A program made the translations under genes and the position numbers. Shown piece by piece: positions 33,144 to 42,337 of a stretch of 64,000 nt of DNA (its first letter is position 1; every line of letters starts with the position of its first letter). Origin of the DNA: JARBUG01 sp035628915 (lineage in GTDB: Bacteria > Bacillota > Sulfobacillia > Symbiobacteriales > Symbiobacteriaceae); NCBI GenBank assembly GCA_035628915.1, contig DASPIW010000057.1:416096-480095 (forward strand). Direction: 5' to 3'. The notes beneath the pieces are model-generated. The model worked only from the letters and a program-made list of their open reading frames with translations, had not been told where the DNA came from and ran no database searches.

Positions 33144-35593
33144 CCAGCCTGCTGGCAGTCAAGCTGCACCGGGACCTGCGGGCGACCTGGTCCCCGTTTC
33201 TGTTGATGGTGATCGCAATTGCAGTCAGCCTGACGGTCTTCGGCGGTGTGCTCGCTGCCTGGGCCACCACCGGCCGGGAGACCGGCAGCACCTATATGGG
33301 CACGGAGCCGGCGTCAGCGACAATCGTGTTCGACCGGGGCGTGAGCACCGAACAGATGGCGTCCCTGGCAGCGGCGGTGCGCACCCGGCCTGGGGTGATC
33401 GCGGCCACCGGGCGCACCCAGTTCACCGGCGAGGTCGCCGTCAACGGCGTCCTGCGGGATGTCCAAATGCAGGTATTCGTGGCGGCGCCGAACGATCCAA
33501 TGCGGATGGCAAAGTTCAACGTCCGGGAGGGCAGCTGGCCGCCGGAGCCCGGGGAGATCTATATCGGGCGCGACTCACTCACCCTCCTGGACGTGACCGT
33601 GGGTGACAACGTAACCGTCAAGACTCCGGGCGGCGAACGGGTGCGGCTGCAGGTGGCGGGTACGGTGTATGACCCCAGCCTCGCACCCGCACCTCAGGAG
33701 CAGACGGGGCACGGCTATCTCTCAACGGCGGCTCTGGCTGCCCCCGGAGCTCAGGTTAGCCTGGACCAGCTAAAGATCCAGGTCGCCGACCCGGGAGAGT
33801 CCATTCCAAGCCGAAGCCGCGAGACCGTCGTGGCCGTTGCCGGCGACGCCGCCAAATGGCTGCAGCGGGAGTACGGTCTGTCGATCCGCGAGATTCAGGT
33901 GCCCAGGCCCTATGCGCACCCCCACCAGTGGCAGACCGACAGCCTGCTGCTGTCGCTGCTGGCGGGCGGGGCGATCGCCCTGCTGCTTAGCACGATTCTG
34001 GTCTCGAACATGCTGGGTGGCCTGTTCACCCGGCAGATCCCGCAGATCGGCATCATGAAAGCGATCGGTGCCCGCTCCGGCCACATCGGGCGCCTGTACC
34101 TGGCGATGACGCTGCTGGTGGCCGCGGCGGCCACACTGGTCGCACTGGCCCCCGCCGCTGTGATCGGCAGGGCCGGCAGCGAAATGCTCCTCGGGTTCCT
34201 CGGCATTGAGGCGGCCAGCCTCGCGGCGCCCTGGTGGGCCTACCTGGTGATCCTCGCGGCCGGCCTCAGCCTGCCGCCGTTGATGGCCCTGAGCCCGCTG
34301 ATCCGGGCCAGCCGCACTACCGTGCGGGCGGCCATTGACCACCGTGGCCTCGGGACGGATACCGGCGCAGGCAGCCGCGCCCTTGCCTGGCTGAGCCGCT
34401 TCCACGGCCTGGACGGCGGCCTGCTGATGGCGCTGCGCAACACCGTCCGGCGCCCCGCCCGGTTCCTGCTCGCTGTGAGCCTGCTGGCCAGTGCGGGTAC
34501 GGTCTTCATCGCCGGGATCTCTCTGAGCGACGGTGTGAAAGCGATCGAACACGAGATGCGGGCCCAGCGCAACTGGGATGTTGACGTGCAGCTCGCCGCC
34601 CCGGCTCCGGCAGATGAGGTGATCAGTCTCATCACGCAGGTGCCGGGCGTCGTCCGGACTGAGGGCTGGGTCCGTGCACAGAGCGGCGTTGCCGGTCCGG
34701 GAGCGATTCCTCTCAGCCGCACCTATCCCGACCAGGGCCACGGGCGCATCTCCGTCACCGCCGTTCCGGCAGGCAGCACCATGCTCCCGCCGCCCCGCCT
34801 GCTGGAGGGGCGCTGGCTGAACCCGGGAGAGACTGGGGCAGTCGTGCTGAATCAAATCGCCCGCCATGACACCGTCCCCGACGTCCACGCCGGCGATACG
34901 GTGCAGCTGTTCGTCACTGGAAAGCCGACCACGTGGCGCGTGGTCGGCATTGTCGAAGAGCGTGGGGGCCATGGCGCCGTGTACACCACAGCCGAGGGTT
35001 TTGCCAGTGCGATGGGGCAGCCGCAGTGGGTGAACCAGCTGCGCATCGCCACCGACGGCCACGACGAGGAGACCCGCAAGGCGGTCACCGACGCCATGGG
35101 CAAGGCGCTTTCCGGCGCGGGAATCGCGGTGCAGTCGGCCGCTTCGGTCGGCCATCGCGACGCCGTTACGGCCGGCCATCTGGGTCCGGTAATCGCGATT
35201 GTGCTGGCAATCGCTATCGCCATGGGCGTCGTCGGCGGCATCGGCCTGGCCTCGACCATGAGTGCAAACATCCTTGACCGGACCCGGGAGTTCGGCGTGA
35301 TGCACGCCATCGGCGCACGTCCCGAGGCTGTCCGCCGCATCGTCGCCGCCGAAGGCGTCTTCGTGGCTCTCGCCAGTTGCCTGGCGGCGGTCATCCCGGC
35401 GCTGGCGCTGTCCGCGATCCTGGGCGCCGGGCTCGGCAACCTTTTTATGTACGCCCCGCTCCCCTTCCGTTTCTCCTTCCTCGCTGCCGGCATCTGGACC
35501 GCTCTCGCCATCCTGGGCGCCCTGCTTGCCACAGAGGCGGCTGCAACCCGCGCCGCCCGCCTCACCGTCCGCGCAGCCCTCGCCTACATGTGA
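33140..35593 (+). CDS. ABC transporter permease with two FtsX domains (MacB/ADOP-like exporter)
   Basis: 817 residues. Topology: N-terminal helix (FLLMVIAIAVSLTVFGGVLA), a large outer domain (about 45-265), three helices forming the first FtsX core (about 270-395), a further helix (about 440-460) and second outer domain, then the second FtsX core (about 680-817, HAIGARPEAVRRIVAAEGVF). The matching motif in the first core is MKAIGARSGHIGRLYLAM. Such mechanotransmission exporters remove peptides, antibiotics or lipoproteins. The short linking spacing and shared promoter tie it to the ATPase and the NarL-type system, a common layout for antimicrobial-peptide resistance. Confidence 0.92.
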   Translation: MTSLLAVKLHRDLRATWSPFLLMVIAIAVSLTVFGGVLAAWATTGRETGSTYMGTEPASATIVFDRGVSTEQMASLAAAVRTRPGVIAATGRTQFTGEVAVNGVLRDVQMQVFVAAPNDPMRMAKFNVREGSWPPEPGEIYIGRDSLTLLDVTVGDNVTVKTPGGERVRLQVAGTVYDPSLAPAPQEQTGHGYLSTAALAAPGAQVSLDQLKIQVADPGESIPSRSRETVVAVAGDAAKWLQREYGLSIREIQVPRPYAHPHQWQTDSLLLSLLAGGAIALLLSTILVSNMLGGLFTRQIPQIGIMKAIGARSGHIGRLYLAMTLLVAAAATLVALAPAAVIGRAGSEMLLGFLGIEAASLAAPWWAYLVILAAGLSLPPLMALSPLIRASRTTVRAAIDHRGLGTDTGAGSRALAWLSRFHGLDGGLLMALRNTVRRPARFLLAVSLLASAGTVFIAGISLSDGVKAIEHEMRAQRNWDVDVQLAAPAPADEVISLITQVPGVVRTEGWVRAQSGVAGPGAIPLSRTYPDQGHGRISVTAVPAGSTMLPPPRLLEGRWLNPGETGAVVLNQIARHDTVPDVHAGDTVQLFVTGKPTTWRVVGIVEERGGHGAVYTTAEGFASAMGQPQWVNQLRIATDGHDEETRKAVTDAMGKALSGAGIAVQSAASVGHRDAVTAGHLGPVIAIVLAIAIAMGVVGGIGLASTMSANILDRTREFGVMHAIGARPEAVRRIVAAEGVFVALASCLAAVIPALALSAILGAGLGNLFMYAPLPFRFSFLAAGIWTALAILGALLATEAAATRAARLTVRAALAYM

Positions 35594-35605
35594 CAGCCGG
35601 GGTGT

Positions 35606-36298
35606 TCACTCCTTCCGTGCAATCGCCAGCAGGTGGAGATTTGCCCCCAGGATGGTGGGCTCCCTGGCCAGCCGGTAACTCAGATCGACCCACGTATCCC
35701 AGTCCGCACCGGTAAGCAGGCTCGTGTCGCACTCGGTCTCATAGCGCAGGCCTTCGGTGCCGATCATGTCGGCGAACCTGAACCCAGCACCCTCAAGCAG
35801 GGGACGCACATCCGTCGGATGGGCGCAATACGCGTCCGTAAACCCCCGGCCAAGATCCCGCCGGCGGCCCGTCTCCATCTCGCGTATCACCTCTGGAGCA
35901 TGGTCAATCAACCACCGGGGCGTGTGCGCCCGCAAGGTGGCAAAGCGGGAGATGAACGTCGCCGCCAGCATCCCGCCCGGCTTCAACACCCGGTGTGCTT
36001 CCCGCAGTGCCTGCCGGCGGTCGCCCTCATCCAGCAGATGATAGAGCGGCCCCATGAGCAGTACCGCGTCGAAGGATTCTACTGGCAACGGACGCAGGTC
36101 CAGGGCATTTCCGTGAAGTATCCCTTCCAACGCCACCCCCGCCTCCGCCACCTTGCTGCGGGCGAAATCCAGCAGGCCGGGAGACAAGTCGAGCAGTGTA
36201 ACCCGGTAGCCCAGCTGTGCCAGGGCGATGCAGTAGCGCCCGGGGCCGCCCCCGACGTCCAGCACCCGGGCCGGTGCCGGCGGCAGGTACTCCTGCAA
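35606..36298 (-). CDS. Class I SAM-dependent methyltransferase (N terminus short or frameshifted)
   Basis: 230 residues from TTG 36298. Motif I is clear, VLDVGGGPGRYCIALAQLG, followed by the acidic LLDLSPGLL, motif post-I/II FDAVLLMGPLYHLL and RVLKPGGMLAATFISR. Related methyltransferases normally carry ~30 more residues before LLQEYLPP; here a TAA lies a few codons upstream in frame. A one-base change near 36300 would open a start (TTG at 36342, with AGGAG before it). Substrate unknown. It follows the SsuC-like permease gene by about 50 bases and may be co-transcribed with it. Confidence 0.75.
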   Translation of the reverse strand: MQEYLPPAPARVLDVGGGPGRYCIALAQLGYRVTLLDLSPGLLDFARSKVAEAGVALEGILHGNALDLRPLPVESFDAVLLMGPLYHLLDEGDRRQALREAHRVLKPGGMLAATFISRFATLRAHTPRWLIDHAPEVIREMETGRRRDLGRGFTDAYCAHPTDVRPLLEGAGFRFADMIGTEGLRYETECDTSLLTGADWDTWVDLSYRLAREPTILGANLHLLAIARKE

Positions 36299-36351
36299 CA
36301 GGCGCCCTTGTGGCGTCCGTTATTCTGGCCGTATGCAGACAACTCCTGCCT

Positions 36352-37113
36352 TCACGCGTCCTGCTCATACCCCCATCGGAGACGGACGGCCCGCTCGGCC
36401 CGGGCGAAGACCAACCGGTCGACCGATAGGCCCACGGCGAGGACTATCAGCATCAGTGCGACGACCAGAGCAGCATCCCCCGACTCCTGCCCTGAGCCAA
36501 GCAGGCGGCCCAGCCCCGGGCTCGCCCCCAGCATCTCAGCGGCCATCAGCAAGCGCCAGGCAGACGTCCAGCCGGCCCGCATGCCTGTAAGCAGCGTTGG
36601 CAAGGCGGCAGGTAAGATCACCCGCACGTAAAGCCGCCAGCCCCGGGCGCCCATGGTGGCCGCCGCCCGCACAAAGGCTTGCGGAATGGTCCGGATCGCC
36701 CCTTCCGCAGCCGACGCCACGGAGGATAGCGTTCCGATTGCGATGACCAACAGGATCGCCCCTTCGTCCAATTCCAGCCACAGGTGCGCAAGCGGATACC
36801 AGCAGATCGCAGGCAGCGCCTGCAACCCCGTCACCAGCGGGCTGACCACCGCGGAAACCCGGGGAAGGCGGGCCATCGCGAGGCCCAACAAGGCGCCCAG
36901 CAGCGTCGCCGATATGTACCCGGCCAGCATTCGCCGCAACGTGACCAGCAGGGCGGCCAGCAGTTCACCGCTGCCACCCAGGCGCTCGAGGGCCGCGGCC
37001 ACATCAACCGGCCGAGCATAGCGATCGGGCGGCCACCAGCCCAATAACCCGGCGGCCTGCCAAAAGATCAGCAGGGCGATGATGAGCAGGAATTGCGACA
37101 GCCTGTTACGCAT
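36352..37113 (-). CDS. ABC transporter permease, SsuC/TauC (nitrate/sulfonate/taurine) type
   Basis: 253 residues, six helices. The binding-protein-dependent permease loop is present as AAATMGARGWRLYVRVILPAA (about residues 160-180), preceded by LPAICWYPLAHLWLELDEGA. Imports a small organic anion or thiamine-precursor-like compound with the ATPase encoded upstream. ATG 37113 overlaps the ATPase stop and has GAGGAAC upstream; residues before it in the longer frame are shadow. No substrate-binding protein gene lies in the cluster. Confidence 0.88.
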   Translation of the reverse strand: MRNRLSQFLLIIALLIFWQAAGLLGWWPPDRYARPVDVAAALERLGGSGELLAALLVTLRRMLAGYISATLLGALLGLAMARLPRVSAVVSPLVTGLQALPAICWYPLAHLWLELDEGAILLVIAIGTLSSVASAAEGAIRTIPQAFVRAAATMGARGWRLYVRVILPAALPTLLTGMRAGWTSAWRLLMAAEMLGASPGLGRLLGSGQESGDAALVVALMLIVLAVGLSVDRLVFARAERAVRLRWGYEQDA

Positions 37114-37915
37114 CGCCCAGTTCCTCCTCCACGGCCAGATGGGCATCTGCCTTGAGCTCGCGCACCAGGAAGGTCCGGACCTCCAGCAAATGCGGATCAT
37201 CGGCAAAGCGGGGGCGCGGATTGCGGATCGGGACTTCCCGCTTGATGCGCCCGGGCCGGAAGCTGAGTACCGCCACGCGGTCGCCCAGGCGTACCGCCTC
37301 GGCTACGTTATGCGTGACGAAGATGATCGTCGTGCCGGTCTGCGCCCAGATGCGCTGCAGTTCTTCGTGCATGACGTTCCGCGTCTGGGCGTCAAGGGCG
37401 GCAAAGGGTTCATCCATCAGCAGCACTTTGGGGCGCATCACCACCGCCCGGGCGATGGCCACGCGCTGGCGCATGCCGCTGGTCAGTTCGTGCACGGCGG
37501 CATCGGCAAACTTCTGGAGCCGGACCATCTCCAGGGCTTCGCGGACCCGCAGCCGGCGGTCGTCCGGGGGGACGTCCTGCATGGCCAGGCCGAACTCGAC
37601 ATTGCCGCGGACCGTCAGCCACGGAAAGAGCGCACCTTTCTGGAAAACAGCGACCCGGTCCGGGCCCGGCCCGGTGGTCGGTTGCCCTTCAATCATCACC
37701 TCGCCGGAGTCCGGGTGCTCCAGGCCCGCAATAATGTTAAACAGCGTCGACTTGCCGCAGCCGGAGGGCCCCAGCAGGCAGAGGAACTCTCCCCGGTTCA
37801 CTTTCAGGTTGACGCCGTCGAGCACGTGCAGCTTTCCCTGCCAGGTGTGGAAGTGCTTGCAGACCTCCCTCAGCTCCAGTTGGGGCCTCTGCCCCGATTG
37901 ACTGCCGCGCCGCAC
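37106..37915 (-). CDS. ABC transporter ATP-binding protein, SsuB/TauB type
   Basis: 269 residues from GTG 37915, which has GGGGAGGTGA just upstream; the open frame extends further but without a site. Walker A GPSGCGKSTLF, Q-loop VFQKGALFPWLTVRGNVEFG, signature LTSGMRQRVAIARAV (S-G-M instead of S-G-G), Walker B VLLMDEPFAALD, switch His in FVTHNVAEA. Energises the SsuC-like permease. First gene of a leftward cluster divergent from the MATE exporter. Confidence 0.9.
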   Translation of the reverse strand: MRRGSQSGQRPQLELREVCKHFHTWQGKLHVLDGVNLKVNRGEFLCLLGPSGCGKSTLFNIIAGLEHPDSGEVMIEGQPTTGPGPDRVAVFQKGALFPWLTVRGNVEFGLAMQDVPPDDRRLRVREALEMVRLQKFADAAVHELTSGMRQRVAIARAVVMRPKVLLMDEPFAALDAQTRNVMHEELQRIWAQTGTTIIFVTHNVAEAVRLGDRVAVLSFRPGRIKREVPIRNPRPRFADDPHLLEVRTFLVRELKADAHLAVEEELGDA

Positions 37916-38054
37916 GGCGTCACCTCCCCAAACTGATCTCTCCCCCGAAGTCAGCGTATGGCTTCCATAGCGCGTTGGTGCTCTGTCAACCTGCAATGGG
38001 CCGTGCTATCCTGAAATGGTCAGACTTGATGGTCAAACAAAGGAGCACGTTCCG

Positions 38055-39452
38055 GTGGCAAATCGACTACAGCGCGACTTCACCCGAGGCTCCATCGTGG
38101 AGCACCTGATCTCTTTCTCTCTGCCCATGTTCGCCGGCAGCCTGCTGCAGGCCACGTACAGCATTGTCAATTCGATTTGGGTCGGCCGCTTCATGGGCCC
38201 CGGCGCCCTTGGCGCCGTCTCCATCTCGTTCCCGCTGATCATGGCCCTGCTCTCGCTGGTGATGGGCCTGACCATGGCGACCACGACCCTGGTCGCGCAG
38301 TTTCGGGGCGCCGGCAACGAGCCGATGGTCCGCCGCTCCGTCGCGACTTCGCTCTCCCTGCTCGGCGTGGTGGGCCTTGCACTCTCGGCCACCGGCGTCA
38401 TCTTCCGCTACCCGCTGCTCGGCCTGGTCAACCCGCCCGAAGAACTGAAGAAGATGGCCGCCGACTACTTCGGCATCTTCATGGCCGGCATGGTCTTCAT
38501 GTTCCTCTATAATGTCCTGACGGCCATCCTGCGCGGCCTGGGCGACGCCCGAACGCCGCTGGTCTTCCTGATCATCTCCACCATCACTAACGTTGTGCTC
38601 GATCCGCTCCTGATCATCGGCGTGGGGCCGTTCCCAAAGCTCGGCGTGGCGGGCGCCGCCCTGGCCACCGTCTTCAGCCAGGGGCTGGCTTCGCTGCTGC
38701 TGTGGCGCTGGGTCCGGCGCAACACCAGCCTGCTGCCGGAGAGTCGGGCGGACTGGTGCCCGGACTTCGGCATTGTCAAGTCCGTGCTGCGCATTGGCAT
38801 GCCGACGGGCATCCAGCAGACGCTGGTCTCCTTCGGCATGGTCGCCGTCACGGCGGTGATCAGCTCGTTCGGCACGACGGTGGTGGCCGCGTTCGGGGCA
38901 GCATCGCGGTTCGACAACTTCGGCTGGCTGCCGGCGATGAATATCGGCATGGCCGTCACTTCGATGGTGGGACAGAACCTGGGCGCCGGCAAACTCGACC
39001 GGGTGCGCAGCACGGTGCGCTGGAGCTGCGTGCTGGCGGCAGGCCTGACCGCGGTCATCTCCGTGGTGGCGGTGCTCTGGCCGACGATTCTGATGGTCCT
39101 GTTCACCGATGATCAGGCGGTGCTGCTCGAAGGCGCCAAGTACCTGCGCATCATGGGGCCGACCTACATTCCTTTCTCCCTGATCTTCATTTTCGGCGGC
39201 GTCATGCGGGGCGCCGGAGACACGGTACCGCCGATGATCTTCACCATCGTGGCGCTCTGGCTCTTCCGGGTGCCCCTGGCCTTCTGGCTCTCACGCTCCA
39301 TGGGCAGCCAGGGCATCTGGGTTGGCATTGCGATCAGCGCCGTGGTGGGGCTGCTGCTGCACTGGGCGTACTACGCCACGGGGCGGTGGCGCCGCAAGGC
39401 CGTGGGCTACCCTACGCCTGCCGCGGAGGCGCCAGTGTCGCTGGCGGAATGA
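38055..39452 (+). CDS. MATE-family multidrug/sodium antiporter
   Basis: 465 residues with twelve helices in two halves. Typical MatE starts are seen at ISFSLPMFAGSLLQATYSIV and LRIGMPTGIQQTLVSFGMVA, each opening a six-helix bundle, with VSISFPLIMALLSLVMGL in between. Exports cationic drugs or metabolites using a Na+ or H+ gradient. GTG 38055 has AAAGGAGC 8 bases upstream, better than ATG 38016. Divergent from the ABC cluster; ends at a bidirectional terminator. Confidence 0.93.
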   Translation: MANRLQRDFTRGSIVEHLISFSLPMFAGSLLQATYSIVNSIWVGRFMGPGALGAVSISFPLIMALLSLVMGLTMATTTLVAQFRGAGNEPMVRRSVATSLSLLGVVGLALSATGVIFRYPLLGLVNPPEELKKMAADYFGIFMAGMVFMFLYNVLTAILRGLGDARTPLVFLIISTITNVVLDPLLIIGVGPFPKLGVAGAALATVFSQGLASLLLWRWVRRNTSLLPESRADWCPDFGIVKSVLRIGMPTGIQQTLVSFGMVAVTAVISSFGTTVVAAFGAASRFDNFGWLPAMNIGMAVTSMVGQNLGAGKLDRVRSTVRWSCVLAAGLTAVISVVAVLWPTILMVLFTDDQAVLLEGAKYLRIMGPTYIPFSLIFIFGGVMRGAGDTVPPMIFTIVALWLFRVPLAFWLSRSMGSQGIWVGIAISAVVGLLLHWAYYATGRWRRKAVGYPTPAAEAPVSLAE

Positions 39453-39460
39453 CAAATCGA

Positions 39461-39485
39461 GGGGCTTGCCGCACTGGCAAGCCCC
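39461..39485 (+). terminator. Bidirectional terminator (MATE / anti-sigma gene)
   Basis: Perfect 10-bp repeat GGGGCTTGCC / GGCAAGCCCC with loop GCACT, then TTTCC; the converging anti-sigma gene ends at 39493. Confidence 0.8.
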
Positions 39486-39492
39486 TTTCCAT

Positions 39493-40272
39493 CTACTTCA
39501 GGCTGGGCATAGACTCCGCCACCTTGAGCAGTTCCTCCAGCTCGATGTTGCCGTGCAGGCTGCCGCCGCCGGACTCGTGCACCCAGAAGACCGCCCAGAG
39601 CGGGCCCACCTTGATCGCGGTGGCAGGCTGCCCCTTGAACTGTACAGCCTTATGCTCCACATTGTCCCGGGGATCATTCGAGTAGAACGTGACGACATTC
39701 AAATCGCCTGAGCGGTACCGCTTGAGAAGATCAGCCGGCAAGGGCTCCGTGAAGTGCACGAGTGAGAGGTGCAAGTAGTCGCCCTGGTCGTACCAACTGA
39801 TGCTGATTGTGGTCAGCTCCAGGACATCGGTCCCCTTGCGGTAGGTCTCGATTCGCTTGACCTGGGCATCCGGCCCCGGCCCCCGGTAGGTCGGCAGGGG
39901 CACCGCAGGGTCCAGGTCCGCCAGCCGGAGACCGGTCGCCACCTGTTTGGGGGCTGCGGAGACGTCCCTGACAATTGTATCGCCGGGTTTCAGGTTCCTG
40001 GTGTCAATGTAAGGCTCCGATTCCGGCGGCTTGTCCGTCTTGATCAGTTTGGCGCTGAACTGCATGAAGAACTCGCTGGCGGCCCCGATGGCGCGGCCGC
40101 CCGGCGGTGTGAGCAGGAAGATCGTTAGCGCCGCCGCGGACGCCGCTGCCACGATCCACGCGGGCCGCCTGCGGGGCCGGCGGGCGAGCAGCCCGTCCGG
40201 GAAGAGACCAGCAGGCACCGGCAGGGCGCCGGCGACCCGATGCAGTTCCCCGGTCAGCACCTTTTCATCCAC
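39493..40272 (-). CDS. Putative anti-sigma factor, single-pass membrane protein
   Basis: 259 residues from GTG 40272 (GAGGAGG about 8 bases upstream), 5 bases after the ECF gene stop; the ATG at 40305 would overlap that gene. Cytoplasmic part about residues 1-38, one helix (WIVAAASAAALTIFLLT), then a ~200-residue extracytoplasmic domain with a DUF4367-like pattern (ELTTISISWYDQGDYLHLSL, and FKGQPATAIKVGPLWAVFWV). Partner of the ECF sigma factor upstream. It parallels the gene pair at 25324-26842. Confidence 0.72.
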   Translation of the reverse strand: MDEKVLTGELHRVAGALPVPAGLFPDGLLARRPRRRPAWIVAAASAAALTIFLLTPPGGRAIGAASEFFMQFSAKLIKTDKPPESEPYIDTRNLKPGDTIVRDVSAAPKQVATGLRLADLDPAVPLPTYRGPGPDAQVKRIETYRKGTDVLELTTISISWYDQGDYLHLSLVHFTEPLPADLLKRYRSGDLNVVTFYSNDPRDNVEHKAVQFKGQPATAIKVGPLWAVFWVHESGGGSLHGNIELEELLKVAESMPSLK

Positions 40273-40277
40273 AGCGA

Positions 40278-40868
40278 TTACCTCCTCGGCAGAAAGTGGA
40301 GCCATCCGGAGGGCGACGGAATAACGGGCTGCTTCGGCGCCGCAAGGCGCGCCCGGAGGCGCTCACGGGCGGCGTGCAGCCGGGACTTGACCGTTCCTGC
40401 CGGTATGCCCAGGGTTTCGGACATCTCCGGCTCCGTCAGGCCCTGGTAGTAGCGGAGAATCAGCACCGTGCGGTGGAGCTCGTCCAGATCAGCCAGGGCA
40501 GCCCAGAGCAGCGCACGGTCTTCCTCGGCCAGCAGCTGCTCCTCGGGCGATCCTGCGTGGTCAGGGGCGGGTGCCAGGTCCGGCGGTTGATCGATCACCG
40601 GCAGCTGCCTCCGATGGCGTCGGGCGATGCGTCGGGCTTCGTTGACCACCAGGCGGTTAAACCAGGCCGCGAAAGACGAATCCGGGCGCAGCCGGTTAAG
40701 ACCCCGGTACGCACGGAGCAGCGCTTCCTGAACGGCGTCGCGCGCCAGCTCTCGGTCCAGAATGATCAGAAAGGCCGTCCGGTAGGCCTGGGCAAGCCGT
40801 GGTTCGACCAGGGAGCGAAAGCCCGCTTCGCCGGCGCGAGCTGCAGCCAGTTCGGAGGGTGTTGCCAC
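40278..40868 (-). CDS. RNA polymerase ECF sigma factor
   Basis: 196 residues from GTG 40868, which has GAAAGGAG 7 bases upstream. Region 2 ARDAVQEALLRAYRGLNRLR with FAAWFNRLVVNEARRIARR; region 4 LDELHRTVLILRYYQGLTEP and helix-turn-helix IPAGTVKSRLHAARERL. Held by the anti-sigma protein encoded directly downstream. A CGTGAACCATTTGC box 71 bases upstream matches that of the other ECF gene, so the two systems may be autoregulated in the same way or cross-talk. Confidence 0.92.
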   Translation of the reverse strand: MATPSELAAARAGEAGFRSLVEPRLAQAYRTAFLIILDRELARDAVQEALLRAYRGLNRLRPDSSFAAWFNRLVVNEARRIARRHRRQLPVIDQPPDLAPAPDHAGSPEEQLLAEEDRALLWAALADLDELHRTVLILRYYQGLTEPEMSETLGIPAGTVKSRLHAARERLRARLAAPKQPVIPSPSGWLHFLPRR

Positions 40869-40938
40869 GGTGCAACTCCTTTCGGCGGGACGAATGAGAC
40901 CGATCGCGACCGTCTCACTCATATAACCCCGCCCGCAG

Positions 40939-40952
40939 GCAAATGGTTCACG
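40939..40952 (-). promoter_or_regulatory. Shared ECF-type promoter box (copy 2)
   Basis: Minus-strand CGTGAACCATTTGC upstream of the ECF gene at 40278. It matches the copy at 26906-26919 except for the two central bases. Confidence 0.5.
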
Positions 40953-41069
40953 AAAAAAGGCAATCGTCCTTTCGTACGATGCCTGGTGGTCACTCGCGTA
41001 CGATGCGGCCTGCCTCCCCCAAGTGGTAGATTGAGCATGACACAGGACGCGCGGATGGAGTGGTCAGTC

Positions 41070-42314
41070 GTGAAACAGTACCGCTCGCTCTTTCGGAACC
41101 GCAACTTCCTCCTGCTCTGGGCCGGCTCGGCGATTAGCAGCGTCGGCGATTTCTTCAACAGCATCGCCCTGGTGAAGGTGTTGAGCGCCGACCCCGCTCA
41201 CCTGGGCCTCTGGATGGCCCTGGTCATGATCGCCAAGGTGGTGCCGGGCGTCATCCTCGGCCCGGTGGCGGGTGTGGTGGCCGACCGCTTCCCCCGCCGC
41301 ACGGTCATGATCATCACCGACGTGCTGCGGGCCGGGCTGGTGGCGGGACTCGTCTTCACTTCGGCACCGTCCGCCATCATCACACTCTGCACCCTGGCTG
41401 CGGTGGTCTCCACCTTCCACGGGCCGGCATACAACGCCCTGTTGCCGACCGTCGTGACGCCCGAGGAGTTGGTCAGCGCCAACTCCCTGTCGGTGGTGAC
41501 GGGCCGCCTGGCCATGCTATTGGGCAACGGACTCGGCGCTGTGGTGATGATCTTCCTGGGCGCCCACAACGTCTTCTACATTGATGCTGCCAGCTTCCTG
41601 GTCTCCGGCGCCCTGTTGCTCCCCATGGTGCCGCCGGCCGCTGCTGCGCTTGCCCGCACCGACGGCAGCGAGCACCGGAGCATGGCCGCCCGGTTCGGGG
41701 CGGATCTGAAAGAAGCGCTGACCTTTATCCGGCAGACGCCGACCATTCGTAACATGATGATCACCCTGGCCATCGTCGCCTTCCCCGATGCCTCGCTTAA
41801 CGTCCTGATGACTACCTTCTTCACCATCGACCTGGGCCTCCCCGCCGAAGGGCTGGGGCTGCTCTGGGCCTTGATGGGGGGGACCGCCGTGGTCGGCGCC
41901 CTGGTCATCGGCGCCATCGGCAGCCGGGTGCACTGGAAGTACCTGATCAGCGCCGGTGCCGTCTACATCTGGGCCTGCATGGTAGCGCTGCTCCTGATCC
42001 GGGGCGTCATCTCCTCCGCCACTTTCATCGGATTGATCGGATTGGGGAGCGGAGCGATTAACGTAGGCATTCAGGCCGCCATCGGCCTGCTCGTCCCCGA
42101 CCAGATACGCGGCCGCATCTTCGGCGGCTGGGGCATGATCAACAACTTGATCTACGTCATCGGCGCCCTGGCTTCAGGCTGGCTCTCCGACTGGATGGGC
42201 GCTTCGACGACGCTGATGGGTTTCGTCACCTTCTACCTGCTGGCCGGCGTCTATGCGTGGTTCGCCTTCCGGGCGGAAGGCAGCCGGCGCCCTTCTGAGG
42301 CCGTCACAGCGTGA
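41070..42314 (+). CDS. MFS-family exporter (MFS_3/enterobactin-exporter-like)
   Basis: 414 residues, twelve helices. The start KQYRSLFRNRNFLLLWAGSA and the loop 2-3 motif GVVADRFPRRTVMIITD (GxxxDRxxRR) are diagnostic. Similar proteins export macrolides or siderophores. GTG 41070 is chosen because the protein then begins like its relatives and GGAG stands 9 bases upstream; ATG 41037 and 41055 are alternatives. Two copies of CGTACGATGC (40973 and 40997) lie upstream and could bind a regulator. Divergent from the ECF gene. Confidence 0.88.
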   Translation: MKQYRSLFRNRNFLLLWAGSAISSVGDFFNSIALVKVLSADPAHLGLWMALVMIAKVVPGVILGPVAGVVADRFPRRTVMIITDVLRAGLVAGLVFTSAPSAIITLCTLAAVVSTFHGPAYNALLPTVVTPEELVSANSLSVVTGRLAMLLGNGLGAVVMIFLGAHNVFYIDAASFLVSGALLLPMVPPAAAALARTDGSEHRSMAARFGADLKEALTFIRQTPTIRNMMITLAIVAFPDASLNVLMTTFFTIDLGLPAEGLGLLWALMGGTAVVGALVIGAIGSRVHWKYLISAGAVYIWACMVALLLIRGVISSATFIGLIGLGSGAINVGIQAAIGLLVPDQIRGRIFGGWGMINNLIYVIGALASGWLSDWMGASTTLMGFVTFYLLAGVYAWFAFRAEGSRRPSEAVTA

Positions 42315-42337
42315 CCGTCCCCTTCCCCCCTTCTTTC

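Noticed and set aside
33770..35305. A 511-codon minus-strand frame
   Set aside because: Antisense to the FtsX-type permease; composition is that of a shadow frame.
40296..42314. A 672-residue MFS protein
   Set aside because: The upstream 250 codons lie antisense to the ECF sigma gene and lack membrane-protein character.
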